A stretch of 64,000 nucleotides of DNA, from assembly GCF_000188015.2 (NCBI RefSeq), contig NZ_AEUX02000006.1, positions 1 to 64,000 on the forward strand, written 5' to 3'. Position 1 is the stretch's first letter; every line of letters begins with the position of its first letter. A model generated the notes under the pieces. The model did not search any database. It saw nothing but the letters and a program-made list of their open reading frames with translations, and was not told the DNA's origin. Shown piece by piece: positions 25,285-35,160 of the stretch. A program made the translations under genes and the position numbers. The stretch is from Streptococcus ictaluri 707-05 (GTDB lineage: Bacteria > Bacillota > Bacilli > Lactobacillales > Streptococcaceae).

Positions 25285-26277
25285 ATGAAAAATAACTATT
25301 TGATAGCAACTTTAATCTTATTATTTCTTATGGTTACTGGTTCCCTATTTTTAAAGGAAACCATTAATCAAGAAAGTTTAGCAGATAAAAAGGTCATTAA
25401 AGTAGGTATCCTGCAGTTGGTAACCCATCAGGCGCTTGATCAAATTGAAAAAGGTATTGAAGATGAGTTGCTTAAACATCAAAAGAATGGCAAACGTATT
25501 GAAATTACAGTGATGAATGCAGAAGGCGATCAGAGTAAAATTCAGACCATGAGTCGTCAATTGACCGCCTCAGGAAATGATATTGTGATTGGAATCGCGA
25601 CACCTGCAGCTCAAGGACTGGCAGCTGCTACAAAAGATATTCCTGTAGTCATGTCGGCTGTATCTGATCCCGTTGGGGCAAAGCTCATCAAGAATCTTAA
25701 AGCGCCAGAATCCAATGTTACTGGCCTTTCCAATAAAGTTCCTGTTAAAGAGACAGTTTCCTTGATTTCAGAATTGACTCCTCAAGTGAAAACCGTTGGT
25801 GTTCTTTATTCCAGTAGTGAAGACAATTCTTTATCTCAAGTGAATGATTTTAGTCAATCAGCTCAAGAGAAAGGGTTTTCAGTGACAAAGTATGCGGTTC
25901 CTTCAACTAATGAAGTCCCAACAACCATGTCAGTCATGGCAGCGAAAGTAGATGCTATCTTTGTACCACAAGATAATACCATCGCAAGTGCATTTTCAAC
26001 AGTCATCAGTAAAGCCAAAGCGGCCAAGATTCCGGTCTATTCAAGCGTTGATAATATGGTAGATGAAGGTAGTCTGGCATCAGTATCACAAAGTCAATAT
26101 CAATTAGGTGTTGGAACAGCTAAACAGGTATTGCGCCTGATGAAAGGAAAAAAAGTGTCACAAGTTCCTGTGACCATTGTAGACGATGGAAAACCCTATA
26201 TTAATCCTAAAGTCGCTCAAGAACTGGGAATTTCCATTTCTAAAGAGCTCCGTAAGCGTTCTGATTTAGCGAAATAA
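25285..26277 (+). CDS. trpX: ABC transporter substrate-binding protein, TrpX-like
   Basis: The 330-residue protein has an N-terminal membrane/signal segment (residues 4-22) without a lipobox cysteine, then a periplasmic-binding-protein fold of the ABC_sub_bind (DUF534) family: VIKVGILQLVTHQALDQIEKG, VIGIATPAAQGLA, VMSAVSDPVGAKL, VDAIFVPQDNTIASA. Proteins of this family in streptococci are predicted to bind tryptophan. The leader peptide with Trp codons upstream supports that substrate. It starts at ATG 25285 after AAAAAGGAG. The permease and ATPase genes follow directly. Intact. Confidence 0.8.
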   Translation: MKNNYLIATLILLFLMVTGSLFLKETINQESLADKKVIKVGILQLVTHQALDQIEKGIEDELLKHQKNGKRIEITVMNAEGDQSKIQTMSRQLTASGNDIVIGIATPAAQGLAAATKDIPVVMSAVSDPVGAKLIKNLKAPESNVTGLSNKVPVKETVSLISELTPQVKTVGVLYSSSEDNSLSQVNDFSQSAQEKGFSVTKYAVPSTNEVPTTMSVMAAKVDAIFVPQDNTIASAFSTVISKAKAAKIPVYSSVDNMVDEGSLASVSQSQYQLGVGTAKQVLRLMKGKKVSQVPVTIVDDGKPYINPKVAQELGISISKELRKRSDLAK

Positions 26278-26292
26278 AGAAAGGATAAGAAA

Positions 26293-27162
26293 ATGATTGT
26301 TTCAGCTGTGACACAGGGTCTCTTTTGGGGGATCCTAGGATTAGGTATTTACCTAACCTTTAGAATTTTGAATTTTCCTGATATGACCACAGAAGGTTCC
26401 TTTCCTTTAGGAGGAGCGGTAGCGGTCACCATGATGAATCTTGGTTACAATGCTTTTATAGCGACTCTATTTGGCATGTTAGCAGGAGCTATGGCTGGTT
26501 TAACAACAGGACTTTTATATACCAAAGGCAAAATCCCAACCATATTGGCAGGTATTTTGGTGATGACTTCTTGTAATTCCATTATGTTGATGGTCATGAA
26601 ACGTGCTAATCTCGGCTTACATGACATTAAGCGACTTCAAGACTATCTGCCTTTTTCTTCTGATGTTAATAATCTCTTAGCAGGACTAGCTGTAGTTGTT
26701 TTAGTCATTAGTCTTTTGATTTATTTCTTGTATACACAACTTGGTCAAGCCTATATCGCAACCGGTGATAACCGAGATATGGTAAAAAGTTTTGGCATCA
26801 ATACAGATAGTATGGAGGTAATGGGTCTTGTGGTTTCCAATGCCTTAATAGGGCTTTCAGGAGCACTGGTTAGTCAACAAGACGGCTATGCTGATGTCTC
26901 TAAAGGAATTGGTGTTATTGTTATTGGACTGGCTAGCATTATCGTTGGAGAGGTTCTTTACTCAACTGGTTTGACCTTACTTGAGCGTTTAATTGCCATT
27001 GTGGTGGGGTCCATTTTATATCAATTCTTGATTGCAACAGTTATTGGACTTGGTTTTAATACCAATTATTTAAAATTATTTAGTGCCATTGTTTTAGCTA
27101 TATGTTTAATGGTACCAGAAGTAAAGAAAAGAGTGTTTAAGGGGGTGAGTTTATCACGATGA
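26293..27162 (+). CDS. trpY: ABC transporter permease, TrpY-like
   Basis: The 289-residue permease has about eight hydrophobic segments and belongs to the branched-chain-amino-acid-type permease group (NFPDMTTEGSFPLGGAVA near residue 30 is a typical motif). It forms the membrane channel of the importer with the binding protein upstream and the ATPase downstream. It starts after GAAAGGATAAGAAA, 15 bases from the binding-protein stop, and its end overlaps the ATPase start by four bases. Intact. Substrate assignment follows from the leader peptide. Confidence 0.85.
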   Translation: MIVSAVTQGLFWGILGLGIYLTFRILNFPDMTTEGSFPLGGAVAVTMMNLGYNAFIATLFGMLAGAMAGLTTGLLYTKGKIPTILAGILVMTSCNSIMLMVMKRANLGLHDIKRLQDYLPFSSDVNNLLAGLAVVVLVISLLIYFLYTQLGQAYIATGDNRDMVKSFGINTDSMEVMGLVVSNALIGLSGALVSQQDGYADVSKGIGVIVIGLASIIVGEVLYSTGLTLLERLIAIVVGSILYQFLIATVIGLGFNTNYLKLFSAIVLAICLMVPEVKKRVFKGVSLSR

Positions 27163-27917
27163 GAGCAATTATTGAACTAATTCATGCTACTGTTCAAGTT
27201 AATAATGGCTTTGATGAAGTCAAAACCATTTTGGATGATGTTAATCTAAAAATTTATGAACATGATTTTTTAACCCTGCTTGGAGGTAACGGTGCCGGTA
27301 AGTCAACTCTTTTTAATGTTATTGCAGGAACGGTAATGCTCACAAAAGGCCAAGTCAAAATGTTGGGACAGGATGTGACAAGACTATCTGCTGAAAAACG
27401 GGCTGTTTACTTGTCTCGAGTTTTCCAAGATCCTAAAATGGGAACAGCTCCTAGAATGACCATTGCTGAAAATCTTTTGATAGCTAAATACAGGGGTCAA
27501 AGACGTCCTTTTACATCACGACGAATTGCGGATTACCGTGAGGAGTTTACAAGCTTAGTTGCAAAAACAGGTAATGGGCTAGACAAGCACTTGGACACGC
27601 CAACTGGCCTTTTATCAGGAGGTCAACGTCAAGCCCTTAGCCTTTTAATGGCAACTTTAAAAAAACCAGAACTCTTGTTACTTGATGAGCACACAGCAGC
27701 CCTTGATCCTAAAACCAGTCGCTCACTCATGTCCTTAACTAACCATTTTGTCATGGAAGACAAGTTGACTGCACTTATGATTACCCACCATATGGAAGAT
27801 GCACTTAAGTATGGCAATCGTTTGATTGTCATGAAAGATGGTAAGATTATTCAAGATTTAAATCAGCAAGAAAAGGCTAACTTAGAAATTGCAGATTATT
27901 ACCAATTATTTGATTAA
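27159..27917 (+). CDS. trpZ: ABC transporter ATP-binding protein, TrpZ-like
   Basis: The 252-residue ATPase contains Walker A GGNGAGKST (about residue 42), the signature LLSGGQRQALSL (about 148), Walker B LLLLDEHTAALDP (about 170) and the switch histidine in ITHHMED (about 208). It energises uptake by the TrpXY pair. The start overlaps the permease stop (ATGA). It is the last gene of the operon and a terminator follows at 27923. Confidence 0.9.
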   Translation: MRAIIELIHATVQVNNGFDEVKTILDDVNLKIYEHDFLTLLGGNGAGKSTLFNVIAGTVMLTKGQVKMLGQDVTRLSAEKRAVYLSRVFQDPKMGTAPRMTIAENLLIAKYRGQRRPFTSRRIADYREEFTSLVAKTGNGLDKHLDTPTGLLSGGQRQALSLLMATLKKPELLLLDEHTAALDPKTSRSLMSLTNHFVMEDKLTALMITHHMEDALKYGNRLIVMKDGKIIQDLNQQEKANLEIADYYQLFD

Positions 27918-27922
27918 AAGGG

Positions 27923-27954
27923 AAAGTCATGGAACTTGTTTTCATGACTTTTTT
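27923..27954 (+). terminator. Terminator of the transporter operon
   Basis: AAAGTCATG (27923-27931) pairs perfectly with CATGACTTT (27943-27951), followed by TTT. Confidence 0.8.
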
Positions 27955-28160
27955 ACAATTTTTTTCAAGGGAAATATGACTCTAAAAACATTAAAGATAA
28001 CTACTAACAGCAGACATTCATCAAGTCTTTAAAGACATTTTCAAGAAAAAGAAGACAAAATGTGATATACTATAATGGACTGTAGCAAAGCTACAAAATA
28101 GTAATTCGACTTACATTGTAAGGACCGTTTGTAATAAAAAAATAAACAATGAGGAGTATC

Positions 28161-29822
28161 ATGAGTAATATTAAGATAATCGCCTTAGGTGGCGTTCGTG
28201 AATACGGTAAAAATTTTTATTTAGTGGAAATTAACCAGTCCATTTTTATTTTAGATGCTGGACTAAAATACCCAGAAAATGAACAATTGGGTGTTGACTT
28301 AGTCATTCCAAATCTGGATTATGTCATCGAAAATAAAGATAAAGTTCAAGGCGTTTTTCTAAGTCATGGGCACGCTGATGCAATTGGAGCATTGCCTTAT
28401 TTGTTGGCTGAAGTACCAGTACCAGTCTTTGGCTCAGAATTGACTATTGAATTAGCTAAATTATTCGTTAAAGGCAATAACAGCACTAAAAAATTCAATA
28501 ACTTCCACGTGGTGGATAGTGAGACTGAAATTGAATTTAGAGATGGATTAGTTTCCTTCTTTAAAACAACCCATTCGATTCCAGAAAGTTTAGGATTGGT
28601 CATTGGAACAGACAAAGGAAATATTGTCTATACTGGTGATTTTAAGTTTGACCAAGCAGCGCGTGAAGGTTATCAAACAGACTTACTTCGTTTTGCTGAA
28701 ATTGGTAAAGAAGGTGTCTTAGCCCTCTTATCTGACTCTGCAAATGCGACTAGTAATGATCAAATTGCCAGTGAGTCAGAAGTGGGCGAGGAGATGGATA
28801 GCGTCATTGCAGATGCATCTGGACGTGTGATTGTAGCTGCGGTAGCCTCTAACTTGGTAAGGATTCAACAAGTATTGGATTCAGCCACAGCCTATGGTCG
28901 TCGTGTGGTTTTGACTGGTACTGATGCTGAGAACATTGTTCGCACAGCGTTACGGTTGAACAAACTCATGATTTCAGATGAGCGACTTTTGATTAAACCA
29001 AAAGACATGTCTAAATTTGAAGACCATGAGTTGATTATTTTGGAAGCTGGACGAATGGGCGAGCTGATTAACAGCCTTCAAAAAATGGCGGCAGGTCGTC
29101 ACCGCTATGTACAAATCAAAGAGGGTGACTTGGTTTATATTGTTACTACTCCAAGCACTGCTAAAGAAGCCATGGTAGCTCGAGTAGAAAACTTAATTTA
29201 TAAAGCTGGTGGCAGTGTTAAATTAATTACCCAGAATCTACGTGTTTCTGGACATGCCAACGGTCGAGATTTACAACTCTTGATTAATTTATTAAGACCT
29301 CAATACCTTTTCCCGGTTCAAGGGGAGTATCGTGATTTAGCAGCTCATGCTAAGCTCGCTGAAGAAGTTGGTATTTTACCTGAAAACATTCATATTATGA
29401 AACGTGGTGATATCATGGTTCTTAATGAGGATGGGTTCTTGCATGAAGGAGCGGTTCCTGCTAGTGATGTCATGATTGATGGAAATGCTATCGGTGATGT
29501 TGGCAATATTGTGTTGCGAGACCGCAAAGTCTTATCTGAAGATGGTATTTTTATCGTCGCTATTACTGTATCTAAGAAAGAAAAGCGTATTATTTCTAAA
29601 GCAAAAGTTAATACACGCGGCTTTGTTTACGTTAAGAAAAGTCGAGACATTCTTCGTGAAAGTGCCGAGCTGGTCAATGTTACGGTAGAAAATTACCTCC
29701 AAAAAGATAATTTCGATTGGGGAGAATTGAAGGGTTCTGTAAGAGACGAATTGTCAAAATTCTTATTTGAGCAAACAAAACGTCGTCCAGCAATTCTTCC
29801 AGTTGTCATGGAAGTTCGTTAA
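28161..29822 (+). CDS. rnjB: Ribonuclease J2
   Basis: RNase J proteins are metallo-beta-lactamase ribonucleases that process and degrade mRNA as a J1-J2 complex. The 553-residue protein has the metallo-beta-lactamase domain, the beta-CASP domain and the C-terminal domain. The metal motif reads SHGHADAIG (about residue 71); J1 has HxHxDH here, so a metal-binding histidine is replaced by alanine, the mark of the weakly active J2. There is no rpoY gene before it, which also argues for J2 over J1. It starts at ATG 28161, six bases after GAGGAG; an ATG at 28149 overlaps that site. Confidence 0.85.
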   Translation: MSNIKIIALGGVREYGKNFYLVEINQSIFILDAGLKYPENEQLGVDLVIPNLDYVIENKDKVQGVFLSHGHADAIGALPYLLAEVPVPVFGSELTIELAKLFVKGNNSTKKFNNFHVVDSETEIEFRDGLVSFFKTTHSIPESLGLVIGTDKGNIVYTGDFKFDQAAREGYQTDLLRFAEIGKEGVLALLSDSANATSNDQIASESEVGEEMDSVIADASGRVIVAAVASNLVRIQQVLDSATAYGRRVVLTGTDAENIVRTALRLNKLMISDERLLIKPKDMSKFEDHELIILEAGRMGELINSLQKMAAGRHRYVQIKEGDLVYIVTTPSTAKEAMVARVENLIYKAGGSVKLITQNLRVSGHANGRDLQLLINLLRPQYLFPVQGEYRDLAAHAKLAEEVGILPENIHIMKRGDIMVLNEDGFLHEGAVPASDVMIDGNAIGDVGNIVLRDRKVLSEDGIFIVAITVSKKEKRIISKAKVNTRGFVYVKKSRDILRESAELVNVTVENYLQKDNFDWGELKGSVRDELSKFLFEQTKRRPAILPVVMEVR

Positions 29823-29834
29823 TGAGATTGGATG

Positions 29835-29858
29835 GAGGTTTGGAAACAAGCCTCTTTT
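29835..29858 (+). terminator. Terminator after rnjB
   Basis: GAGGTTTG (29835-29842) pairs with CAAGCCTC (29847-29854) with one G-U pair, followed by TTTT. Confidence 0.65.
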
Positions 29859-29889
29859 CACTCATTAAAAGCAATAAAAAGGAGATCTG

Positions 29890-30672
29890 ATGGCAAGTAT
29901 TAGTATCGAATACCATTCCCAAGTTCTAGGAATGGAGAGACAAGTAAAGGTTATTTATCCTGATCAATCTGAGTTAGATGAGTCATCTCAAGGAGATACA
30001 GATATCCCTGTACTCTATCTTTTACACGGAATGGGTGGCAATGAAAATTCATGGCAAAAACGGACTAACATTGAACGCTTAGTACGTCATACCAATCTGA
30101 TTATTGTCATGCCTTCCACTGATTTAGGCTGGTATACAGACACCACTTATGGAATGGATTATACCCAAGCGACTTTTGAGGAACTGCCTCAAGTGCTCTC
30201 TTCATTCTTTCCTAATATGACAACAAAACGTGACAAAAGCTTTGTAGCAGGATTGTCGATGGGAGGTTATGGTGCTTTCAAATGGGCCTTAACCAGTAAT
30301 CGCTTTTCAAAAGCAGCTTTCTTTTCAGGAGCACTCGATTTTTCAGTAGACGATTTGCTAGAGGAAGTTTTGGAAAATAGAGCATACTGGGAAGGGATTT
30401 TCGGCAACTTAGAAAGAAACCTAGAAAAACATTCTTTAACATCAATGCTTTCACAGTTTGATGGAAAAACAGATTTCTATGCTTAGTGTGGTTATGAGGA
30501 TTTCCTTTTCCCTCATAATGAAAAAGCAATAGCAGAATTGACTGACTTAGGACTTAATATCGCTTTTCATAAGAGTCATGGTAAGCATGAGTGGTATTAC
30601 TGGAACCAACAATTAGAGAGGCTATTAGAATGGCTTCCTATTGATTATCAAGCTGAAGAAAGGTTAACTTAG
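29890..30672 (+). pseudogene. Tributyrin-type esterase (EstA family), interrupted by an amber stop
   Basis: This alpha/beta hydrolase of the esterase D/EstA family has the oxyanion part [14 protein letters not shown] (about residue 43) and the nucleophile [10 protein letters not shown] (about residue 120). A TAG at 30484-30486 stops translation at residue 198. The same frame then runs on with CGYEDFLF (catalytic aspartate) and GKHEWYYWN (catalytic histidine) to the natural stop at 30672. A single TGG to TAG change explains the break. The 198-residue product lacks two of the three catalytic residues. It starts after AAAAGGAG. Confidence 0.88.
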
Positions 30673-30703
30673 TAAGCCATAAGCTTAACTTTAAAAAGAC
30701 ATT

Positions 30704-30970
30704 ATGAAAACCTTCATCAATATTCTATTATGGATTCCTAAACAAATCTGTCGTCTTATTTGGCGTCTTGTGCTTGGATTCATCCAAACTATTATTTTAT
30801 TAGCTATTATTATTTTTGGACTAATTTATTATGCTAACCATAGCGATTCAGCCCTAGCTAATCATATTTCTAATATTAGTGATACAGTAGTTCAAATCAT
30901 GGATACTGTGACGCATAAATCTACAGCAGTACCTATAACTTTGCTTGAGAGAAATCATCAAGATATTTAA
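30704..30970 (+). CDS. Small single-span membrane protein of unknown function
   Basis: The 88-residue product has one strongly hydrophobic region (about residues 5-43, with tryptophans and a basic KQICRLIWR part) followed by a short outward hydrophilic tail. No family is recognised. The gene lies between the broken esterase and the ABC-F gene and is followed by its own terminator. The start lacks a strong ribosome binding site (AAAAAGACATT), so expression may be low. Confidence 0.6.
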   Translation: MKTFINILLWIPKQICRLIWRLVLGFIQTIILLAIIIFGLIYYANHSDSALANHISNISDTVVQIMDTVTHKSTAVPITLLERNHQDI

Positions 30971-30995
30971 TGCTTTTTCTCCTCTTAAACGATTC

Positions 30996-31023
30996 AAAAT
31001 GTCCCAAATGGGGCATTTTTTTT
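30996..31023 (+). terminator. Rho-independent terminator
   Basis: AAAATGTCCC (30996-31005) pairs with GGGGCATTTT (31010-31019) with one G-U pair, inside a T-run that continues to 31023. Confidence 0.8.
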
Positions 31024-31037
31024 GCTAAAATAGAAAC

Positions 31038-32951
31038 ATGATTATCTTACAAGGAAATAAAATAGAGCGCTCTTTTTCAGGAGATGTTCTCTTTCAAAAT
31101 ATCTCTCTACAAGTTGATGAACGTGATCGCATTGCTTTAGTTGGACCCAATGGTGCCGGTAAATCGACCTTACTTAAAATTTTAGTTGGTGAAGAGGAAC
31201 CAACTAAAGGTGACGTCAATCGAAAACGTGACTTAACCTTGTCTTATTTAGCCCAAAATAGTCGTTTTGAATCAGATAAAACCATCTATGAAGAAATGTT
31301 AAAGGTTTTTGAAGATGTGAGGACTGATGAAAGACGTCTCCGTCAGATGGAAGCAGAAATGGCTGAAAAAAAGGGACAAGACTTGGAACGCTTAATGCAG
31401 GACTATGATCGTCTTTCAGAATCTTTTAGAGCTGGTCATGGCTTTACCTACGAATCTGAAATCAAAACGATTTTAAACGGTTTCAAATTTGATGCCAGAA
31501 TGTGGGATATGAAAATCTCAGCCTTATCTGGTGGCCAAAATACCCGATTAGCCCTAGCTAAGATGCTGCTTGAAAAGCCAGAACTGTTAGTTCTTGATGA
31601 GCCAACCAATCATTTAGATATTGAAACCATTGCTTGGTTAGAAAATTACTTAGCTAATTACCAAGGAGCACTCATTATTGTCAGTCATGACCGCTATTTC
31701 TTGGATAAAGTCGCAACGGTGACCCTTGATTTGAATCCTTCTTCTCTTGATCGTTACGCAGGTAATTATTCACGTTTTATGGATTTGAAGGCTGAAAAAC
31801 TAGCAAGTGAAGAAAAACTTTTTGAAAAACAACAAAAAGAAATTGCTAAGTTAGAAGATTTTGTGCAAAAAAATATTGTTCGCGCCTCAACGACAAAATG
31901 TGCTCAAGCCAGACGAAAACAATTAGAAAAAATGGATCGCCTAGACAAGCCATCTAGTAGTAAAAAATTAGCTCACATGACCTTTCAAGCTGAAAAAACA
32001 TCAGGTAACATTGTGTTAACAGTAGAAGATGCTGCTATTGGTTATCACAATCAGATATTATCAGAACCTATCGACCTAGAAGTCAACAAGCTAGATGCCA
32101 TTGCCGTTGTAGGGCCAAACGGTATTGGAAAATCAACGCTCATCAAAAGTATCACCAAAGAAATTCCATTGCTAAAGGGTCATCTAAAATATGGTGCTAA
32201 TGTTGAGATAGGCTATTATGACCAAACACAGAGTCATTTAAGTCCCAGTAATTCTGTTTTAGAAGAAATCTGGAAGGACTTTCCAACCACCGCAGAAGTT
32301 GATATCAGAAATCGATTAGGGGCTTTCCTCTTTTCAGGCGATGACGTCAAAAAATCAGTAGCTATGCTTTCTGGTGGTGAAAAAGCTCGATTGCTACTAG
32401 CTAAGCTATCGATGGAAAATAATAATTTTCTTGTTCTTGATGAGCCAACCAACCATTTAGATATTGATAGCAAAGAAGTCTTAGAAAATGCTTTGATAGC
32501 TTTTGATGGTACTATTTTATTTGTCAGCCACGACCGTTACTTTATTAACCGAATTGCTAGCAAAGTTCTAGAAATCAGTGAAGAAGGATCCAAGCTTTAT
32601 TTAGGTGATTACGATTACTATGTCACTAAAAAAGCTGAGCTAGAAGAATTAGCACGTATCAAAGAGCAACAAGAAGTTGTGGAAGACCAAAGTAGGAGTG
32701 AAGGCAACACCCATTATCAAGATCAAAAAGCTAACCAAAAGGAAGTGCGAAAACTCAAAAGACGTTATGAGGAAATTGAGACAAGACTTGAAGAGATTGA
32801 TAATGAGCTTGCAAACATAGCGGCACAGATGCAGACTTCAAATGATAGCAGTCAATTAATGGCATGGCAAAAGGACTTAGATCTGCTCAATGAGCAACAA
32901 AATGAGCTAATGGAAGAATGGGAAATTCTAGCTGAACAACTAGAGATTTAA
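31038..32951 (+). CDS. ABC-F family ribosome-associated ATPase, YdiF-like
   Basis: ABC-F proteins have two ATPase domains and no membrane part, and act on the ribosome. The 637-residue protein shows Walker A GPNGAGKST (about residue 37) and GPNGIGKST (about 360), signatures LSGGQNTRLAL and LSGGEKARLLL, and two LDEPTNHLDI Walker B motifs. The linker contains ARASTTKCAQARRKQLEKM and the C-terminus is a coiled coil. Order and length match B. subtilis YdiF. Both nucleotide sites look functional. It starts at ATG 31038, directly behind the terminator of the previous gene; the ribosome binding site is weak. Confidence 0.88.
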   Translation: MIILQGNKIERSFSGDVLFQNISLQVDERDRIALVGPNGAGKSTLLKILVGEEEPTKGDVNRKRDLTLSYLAQNSRFESDKTIYEEMLKVFEDVRTDERRLRQMEAEMAEKKGQDLERLMQDYDRLSESFRAGHGFTYESEIKTILNGFKFDARMWDMKISALSGGQNTRLALAKMLLEKPELLVLDEPTNHLDIETIAWLENYLANYQGALIIVSHDRYFLDKVATVTLDLNPSSLDRYAGNYSRFMDLKAEKLASEEKLFEKQQKEIAKLEDFVQKNIVRASTTKCAQARRKQLEKMDRLDKPSSSKKLAHMTFQAEKTSGNIVLTVEDAAIGYHNQILSEPIDLEVNKLDAIAVVGPNGIGKSTLIKSITKEIPLLKGHLKYGANVEIGYYDQTQSHLSPSNSVLEEIWKDFPTTAEVDIRNRLGAFLFSGDDVKKSVAMLSGGEKARLLLAKLSMENNNFLVLDEPTNHLDIDSKEVLENALIAFDGTILFVSHDRYFINRIASKVLEISEEGSKLYLGDYDYYVTKKAELEELARIKEQQEVVEDQSRSEGNTHYQDQKANQKEVRKLKRRYEEIETRLEEIDNELANIAAQMQTSNDSSQLMAWQKDLDLLNEQQNELMEEWEILAEQLEI

Positions 32952-33019
32952 AAAGTTAAGTTAGCTTAATAAAAGCGGTAAAAAACTGTTATATACTATT
33001 CAAAAAATGTATTAGTACA

Positions 33020-33053
33020 GAAAAATTTGTGAAATCACAAACTTTTCTTTTTT
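33020..33053 (+). terminator. Terminator after the ABC-F gene
   Basis: GAAAAATTTGTG (33020-33031) pairs with CACAAACTTTTC (33036-33047) with 11 of 12 pairs, followed by six T. Confidence 0.75.
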
Positions 33054-33154
33054 GTCAAAAGGCGTTATATAAGGCAGAAAGCGATTTAATTTCTTGCAAA
33101 TTGTGAATAAAAGTTTTATCATTAAAAAGTAATATGATAATTATGGAGGCCGAA

Positions 33155-34123
33155 ATGGTAACAGTTTCTAAAGAACAACATTTGGATATGTTCCTTAAAA
33201 TGGAACGTATTCGTGAATTTGATTCACGTATTAACAAACTCGTCCGTCGTGGATTTGTACAAGGGATGACTCACTTCTCAGTTGGTGAAGAAGCAGCTAA
33301 CGTTGGTGCAGTTGCACACTTGACTTATGATGATATCATCTTCTCAAATCACCGTGGACATGGGCAATCTATTGCTAAAGACATGGATCTTAATAAAATG
33401 ATGGCTGAGCTTGCAGGTAAAGTAACTGGTGTTTCTAAAGGACGCGGTGGCTCAATGCACTTGGCTGACTTCGAAAAAGGTAACTATGGTACAAACGGTA
33501 TCGTTGGTGGTGGTTATGCCTTAGCAGTAGGTGCAGCTTTGACTCAGCAATACAAAGGAACTAATAACATCGTTGTTGCTTTCTCAGGTGATGGTGCAAC
33601 CAACGAAGGATCATTCCATGAGTCTGTTAATATGGTGGCTACTTGGAAACTTCCTGTTATCTTCTTTATTATCAATAACCGTTATGGTATTTCAATGAAC
33701 ATTAATAATGCGACAAACACTCCTCACTTATACACTCGTGCGGAAGCTTATGGTATTCCAGGTTACTACTGTGAAGATGGTAATGACTTAATGGCTGTTT
33801 ATGAAACAATGGATAAGGCTGTGCAACATGTCCGTGGTGGCAACGGTCCAGCTATCGTCGAAGTTGAGTCATACCGTTGGTTTGGACACTCTACAGCGGA
33901 TGCTGGTGTTTACCGTACTAAGGACGAAGTCGATGAGTGGAAGAAAAAAGATCCAATGATTAAGTACCGTGAGTACCTCACATCAGAAGGCATTGCAACA
34001 AATGATGAATTGGATGCTATTCAAGCACAAGTCAAACAAGAAGTTGACGATGCTTATGAATTCGCACAAAACAGTCCAGATCCAGAATTGTCAGTAGCTT
34101 TCGAAGATATCTGGGTTGACTGA
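33155..34123 (+). CDS. pdhA: Pyruvate (or acetoin) dehydrogenase E1 component, alpha subunit
   Basis: E1 decarboxylates the 2-oxoacid with thiamine diphosphate and passes the acyl group to E2. The 322-residue alpha subunit has the thiamine-diphosphate motif GDGATNEGSFHE to NNRYGIS (about residues 145-180) and the phosphorylation-loop-like region. It starts at ATG 33155, seven bases after GGAGG; an in-frame ATG at 33134 lies before that site. It is followed by E1beta, E2 and E3. Streptococcal versions of this operon are annotated either as pdh or aco; pyruvate is more likely because no acetoin genes are nearby. Intact. Confidence 0.9.
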   Translation: MVTVSKEQHLDMFLKMERIREFDSRINKLVRRGFVQGMTHFSVGEEAANVGAVAHLTYDDIIFSNHRGHGQSIAKDMDLNKMMAELAGKVTGVSKGRGGSMHLADFEKGNYGTNGIVGGGYALAVGAALTQQYKGTNNIVVAFSGDGATNEGSFHESVNMVATWKLPVIFFIINNRYGISMNINNATNTPHLYTRAEAYGIPGYYCEDGNDLMAVYETMDKAVQHVRGGNGPAIVEVESYRWFGHSTADAGVYRTKDEVDEWKKKDPMIKYREYLTSEGIATNDELDAIQAQVKQEVDDAYEFAQNSPDPELSVAFEDIWVD

Positions 34124-34148
34124 TAGAAAGGTAGAGGTATAAAAAATA

Positions 34149-35147
34149 ATGACTGAAACAAAATTAATGGCATTACGTGAAGCCGTAAACCTTGCTATGA
34201 GTGAGGAAATGCGTAAAGATGAAAACATCTTCCTTATGGGTGAAGATGTTGGTATTTATGGTGGTGACTTTGGTACTTCTGTAGGTATGCTTGCAGAATT
34301 TGGTGCTAAACGTGTTAAAGACACGCCTATCTCAGAAGCTGCTATTGCAGGTAGTGCTGTAGGTGCTGCTATTACAGGTCTACGTCCAATTGTTGACTTA
34401 ACTTTCATGGACTTTATCACGATTGCTCTTGATGCTATTGTTAATAATGGTGCTAAGAACAACTACATGTTTGGTGGCGGACTTAAAACGCCTGTTACTT
34501 TCCGTGTTGCTTCAGGTTCAGGTATCGGATCTGCTGCACAACACTCACAGTCACTTGAAGCATGGTTAACACATATTCCAGGAATCAAAGTCGTTGCTCC
34601 AGGTAATGCTAACGATGCTAAAGGATTATTGAAGTCTTCAATTCTTGACAACAACATTGTTATTTTCATGGAACCCAAAGCTTTATATGGTAAAAAAGAA
34701 GAAGTGACTCAAGATCCTGATTTCTACATTCCATTAGGTAAAGGTGAAATCAAACGTGAAGGTAGTGACTTAACAATTGTTTCATACGGTCGTATGTTAG
34801 AACGTGTCCTTCAAGCTGCTGAAGAAGTTGCTGCTGATGGCATTAACGTTGAAGTTGTTGACCCACGTACATTGATTCCGCTTGACAAAGAAATTATTAT
34901 TGACTCAGTTAAGAAAACTGGTAAATTAATGCTTGTCAACGATGCCTACAAGACAGGTGGTTTCATTGGTGAAATCGCAACTATGGTTACTGAAAGTGAA
35001 GCATTTGATTACTTAGACCATCCAATTGTTCGTCTTGCAAGTGAAGATGTACCAGTTCCATATGCTCGTGTGTTGGAACAAGCAATTTTACCAGATGTTG
35101 AAAAAATCAAAGCAGCTATTGTTAAAATGGCAAACAACGGTAACTAA
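34149..35147 (+). CDS. pdhB: Pyruvate (or acetoin) dehydrogenase E1 component, beta subunit
   Basis: The 332-residue beta subunit pairs with the alpha subunit to form the E1 active site. Recognisable parts are GEDVGIYGGDFGTS, DTPISEAAIAG, the GLRPIVDLTFMDF strand and the C-terminal transketolase domain with VVDPRTLIPLDKE. It starts 25 bases after the alpha-subunit stop, with GAAAGGTAGAGG further upstream. High codon bias is visible and fits strong expression. A stem-loop follows the gene. Intact. Confidence 0.92.
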   Translation: MTETKLMALREAVNLAMSEEMRKDENIFLMGEDVGIYGGDFGTSVGMLAEFGAKRVKDTPISEAAIAGSAVGAAITGLRPIVDLTFMDFITIALDAIVNNGAKNNYMFGGGLKTPVTFRVASGSGIGSAAQHSQSLEAWLTHIPGIKVVAPGNANDAKGLLKSSILDNNIVIFMEPKALYGKKEEVTQDPDFYIPLGKGEIKREGSDLTIVSYGRMLERVLQAAEEVAADGINVEVVDPRTLIPLDKEIIIDSVKKTGKLMLVNDAYKTGGFIGEIATMVTESEAFDYLDHPIVRLASEDVPVPYARVLEQAILPDVEKIKAAIVKMANNGN

Positions 35148-35160
35148 AAATGTGACGAAT

